A stretch of DNA of 64,000 nt from Zea mays. Taxonomy: Eukaryota > Streptophyta > Magnoliopsida > Poales > Poaceae. Numbering within the stretch: position 1 is the first letter of the stretch; every line of letters begins with the position of its first letter. Location of the stretch: contig NC_050100.1 of NCBI RefSeq assembly GCF_902167145.1, positions 189,775,439 through 189,839,438 of the forward strand, written 5' to 3'. The position numbers were made by a program, and so were the translations under genes. The notes below the pieces were generated by a model that was given only the letters and a program-made list of their open reading frames with translations, did no database searches and had not been told where the DNA came from. This document shows positions 56,290 to 64,000 of the stretch, piece after piece.

Positions 56290-56545
56290 TGAAATGCTCC
56301 CTGAGATTTGGTGGTGGCGTAGTCAGAATAGAGCGAATAGGAAGGCATACCAAAAGTGGCACCGGAGCCGATGTTGACAATGGCGCCACACTTCCTCTCG
56401 AGTCTCGACCATGCCTGACACACAACGTGCGCGACCCGCGTGACGTCCTCGATGCTGACCTAGATCATGTTGTGCATCAGCTCCTCGTCCACCTTGTAGA
56501 AGTAGCGCGCACACGGATAAGACAACCCATCACGGCCCTGGATGG
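56290..56545 (-). pseudogene. Very-long-chain 3-oxoacyl-CoA reductase fragment (SDR family)
   Basis: Minus strand reads GLSYPCARYFYKVDEELMHN MI, a TAG stop, VSIEDVTRVAHVVCQAWSRL, ERKCGAIVNIGSGATFGMPS and YSLYSDYATTK. This follows the central part of plant KCR/GL8 reductases, including the Ser of NIGSG and the YxxxK active-site motif (here YATTK). KCR reduces 3-oxoacyl-CoA in ER fatty acid elongation. The Rossmann N-terminus and the membrane-proximal C-terminus are absent and there is an in-frame stop, so this is a gene fragment. The GC-rich 280 bp to its right is not recognised. Confidence 0.8.
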
Positions 56546-57473
56546 AGTCTTGAGCGCCTCGACGCCGGCCACGAGCCCCTCGGGATCCTTGTCGGAGGCA
56601 CGAGCGTCGAGGAGGAGGCGAAGGGAGAAGATGAGGGAGGGGACCAGGGGGATATGTCGACCCGCAGGGGATCGAGGAGGTAGGGGCAACAAGCGGGGGG
56701 CATGCACAGTTGACAACCAAAGTGGAGGGAGGCGAGGATGGTGGGCGTATGACGCGGACGTGGAGGAGGCGAGGAGCGCGGGATGTGTGGGGCCTACGAC
56801 TGACGAATGGCGCGGAAGGAGGGTGTTAGCATAGATGGTCAAATGAGTCGTGCCTAGCGGGCCGACATGAGGTATGACTCATTTAATAGTGTCGTGGTTT
56901 GGCCCGACACTATTAAGATGGGACTCGTGACAGTCCGACCCGAGAGACATGTCATGCTTGGGCCGTTGTCTCGGGCCGTAATGTCGGCCCGACATGATAT
57001 GATTTTTTATTATTTTGAAAACCTAGTCTACACATATTTATAACATATATTGACTATTAGATACAAACTTGCTTGCGCTCAAGTGGCTAGCATAGCATAT
57101 ATAGTGTTGTGCGATGTCTTCCCATACCATGGGTTGGATCCCCCTCCCGAGCGCAATAATTTTGGACGATTTTTCTATAGGCGTCAAGGTGAGGACATGG
57201 TTTCACCGTGGTCTACACTATCGTCTTAATAGTTAGTAGAGACTCAGTAAAAAACTATTATAAAATATGACAACCTTATTAATTAATTTGTAAGGAATTA
57301 TTGCAAGCTTTTTGATATTTATTGGTGAAATTTTACATATGGATAGTAATTAAATTAAATTAATAAATGTGACATATATTCACTCTATTTCAATGAACAT
57401 AGATTTGCATAAATATGAGAAGAATGAGACGCAACCCATACAAAAGTGCAGGCATCCAAGAGTGGTAGTCTAA
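56546..57473. other. Unassigned repetitive-looking DNA
   Basis: 56546-56830 is GC-rich with no match I can name. 56850-57000 has repeated GGGCCGACATG/CGGCCCGACA phrases in both orientations, typical of repeats. 57060-57240 has a weak tRNA-like A/B box pattern but no clear ends. No gene is supported. Confidence 0.45.
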
Positions 57474-57787
57474 GGGCCTGTTTGGTTCAGCTTTTTTCTG
57501 ACCAGCTTTTTCGAGAATCTAGCTGTGGGAAGAATCTGGCTGTGTAGAAAATCTGAGTATCATTAGGATTACGTGCGGAGGAAGATAAAGTTTTCCATGG
57601 GGCTCAGGATCTATAAAGTGACGGATTACTACTATTGCGACGACTCAACCGATTATATGTTTATGTTGATTTTGAATGGTTTTTACTCAAACAAATTTTA
57701 TAGAAGCTGTCTGAAAAGCTGAGTGTTTGGCAGTCCGCAGCAACTTCTGATGGCCAGAAGCTGTGAAAAGCCGAAACAAACAGGGGC
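57474..57787. mobile_element. Tourist-like MITE (PIF/Harbinger)
   Basis: 314 bp, left end GGGCCTGTTTGGTTCAGCT, right end read inward GCCCCTGTTTGTTTCGGCT, flanked by TAA at 57471-57473 and 57788-57790. Terminal sequence and TAA duplication are those of Tourist-type elements. It lies about 750 bp upstream of the casein kinase start codon. Confidence 0.85.
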
Positions 57788-58532
57788 TAAACAAGATGCA
57801 AACACTTTACGTACGTATAAAAATAGGAGGTGAGGCTGTCAATCCCACATCACAAACGACAACTTTCGGTTCCACCACTGCTGTCCTTCTCTTTTGAAAC
57901 GTTAATTCATTCAGCTTGTTTTTTTTGTGCCAGACGAAAGTCACCGCGTGTTGGCACCACGGGAGCTCCACTAATTCATTCAGTTTGATTTGGACGTTCG
58001 GTAACAAACATGTATAGGATGGGATGGGAATGGGACTCACAAAAACTAGACGCAACGCAAGAAAGAACCATGCGAAAACAAAACCAGACGCCGTGCCCGT
58101 GCCCGTGCTCTCCTATCCCACCTACCCGTTGTCCTGCCCTGCCCCGTCCGTCTCCCACGGTTTCCGCGTCCCACCCATCCCTTCCACACTTTCTCACCCC
58201 CGCCCTTCTCACCCCCCGAAAAAATTCCCCCGGAAATCAGAGACGCGAATCCCTCCCTCGCCCCACGTCCGAGGTCGCTCGCCAATTCGATCCGCCTCGT
58301 CGTCGCCCGCCCGCCCGTCCGCCGGTCGACCTTGACTGCTCCGTCGCACGTGGCGTTTCGCAGCGCGGAATCTACCCTGGGTTGGGTTGGGAGATCCGGG
58401 GAAACCCTTGTTCCCGGGCGCTCCGGGCTCGAATCTCGCTGCAGACGGGCAATGTGAGCGCTCTCCATCGGAGAGGGACGATCTGCGGGGCGGTTGTTGG
58501 CCGGGTGAATCGTGCGGTGCGGGGTTGCGGGA
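57788..58532 (+). promoter_or_regulatory. Casein kinase I promoter and 5' leader
   Basis: The last ~450 bp before the ATG are GC/CT-rich (CCCGTGCCCGTGCTCTCC, CTCACCCCCCGAAAAAATTC), typical of grass housekeeping-gene leaders. No convincing TATA box was fixed. Open frames here are composition effects. Confidence 0.55.
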
Positions 58533-63976
<5,444 letters not shown>

Positions 63977-64000
63977 GTATGTCTGCTCCTTTTCTGGAAA

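Noticed and set aside
57060..57240. Possible tRNA-derived SINE
   Set aside because: A weak A/B-box-like pattern only; no target duplication or 3' tail could be found.

Overview
This is plant nuclear DNA from a grass. Evidence: plant-type GT/AG introns, Stowaway and Tourist MITEs, a Cassandra TRIM, CACTA elements of the En/Spm type, and SIRE/Maximus-type Ty1/copia elements. The LTRs rich in GGAC-N-GTCC palindromes suggest an Andropogoneae species (maize, sorghum, Miscanthus or sugarcane relatives); the sequence alone does not settle the species. REGION 1 (1-5109): the last four exons of a mitochondrial succinyl-CoA ligase beta subunit gene. One intron holds a Stowaway MITE; the next holds a deleted PIF/Harbinger element with TAA target duplications. 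REGION 2 (5110-11510): a probable Helitron carrying captured pieces of a MORF (organellar RNA editing factor) gene and of a group II WRKY gene. Its 5' part is tandemly duplicated. A Cassandra TRIM sits in one duplicate, and a hAT element sits in the TRIM's 3' LTR. REGION 3 (11511-57473): a stack of nested LTR elements. A gag-only gypsy element (TSD CCATG) sits at the LTR edge of a deleted copia element. That copia element is broken by a 36.5-kb composite, SIRE-1 (17408-53950, TSD GGCTA). Three further elements lie directly inside SIRE-1. SIRE-2 is in its 5' LTR (TSD CTTGT). A small CACTA carrying a captured bZIP exon is in its pol (TSD ATA). SIRE-3 is in its 3' LTR (TSD CTAAC). SIRE-3 is itself split in the reverse transcriptase region by an 8.2-kb CACTA element (39610-47834, TSD CTG). 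This larger CACTA keeps both a TNPD-like and a TNPA-like gene, open across all inferred splice junctions, so it is the best candidate here for an autonomous element. East of the stack lie AT-rich DNA with a 210-bp direct duplication and a broken 3-oxoacyl-CoA reductase fragment. REGION 4 (57474-64000): a Tourist-like MITE, then the promoter, 5' leader and first eleven exons of a casein kinase I gene. Its introns contain two LINE tails and one SINE, all antisense to the gene. In short, two conserved housekeeping genes flank about 50 kb of transposons. The order of insertion can be read from target-site duplications, and at least four captured gene fragments ride inside the transposons.
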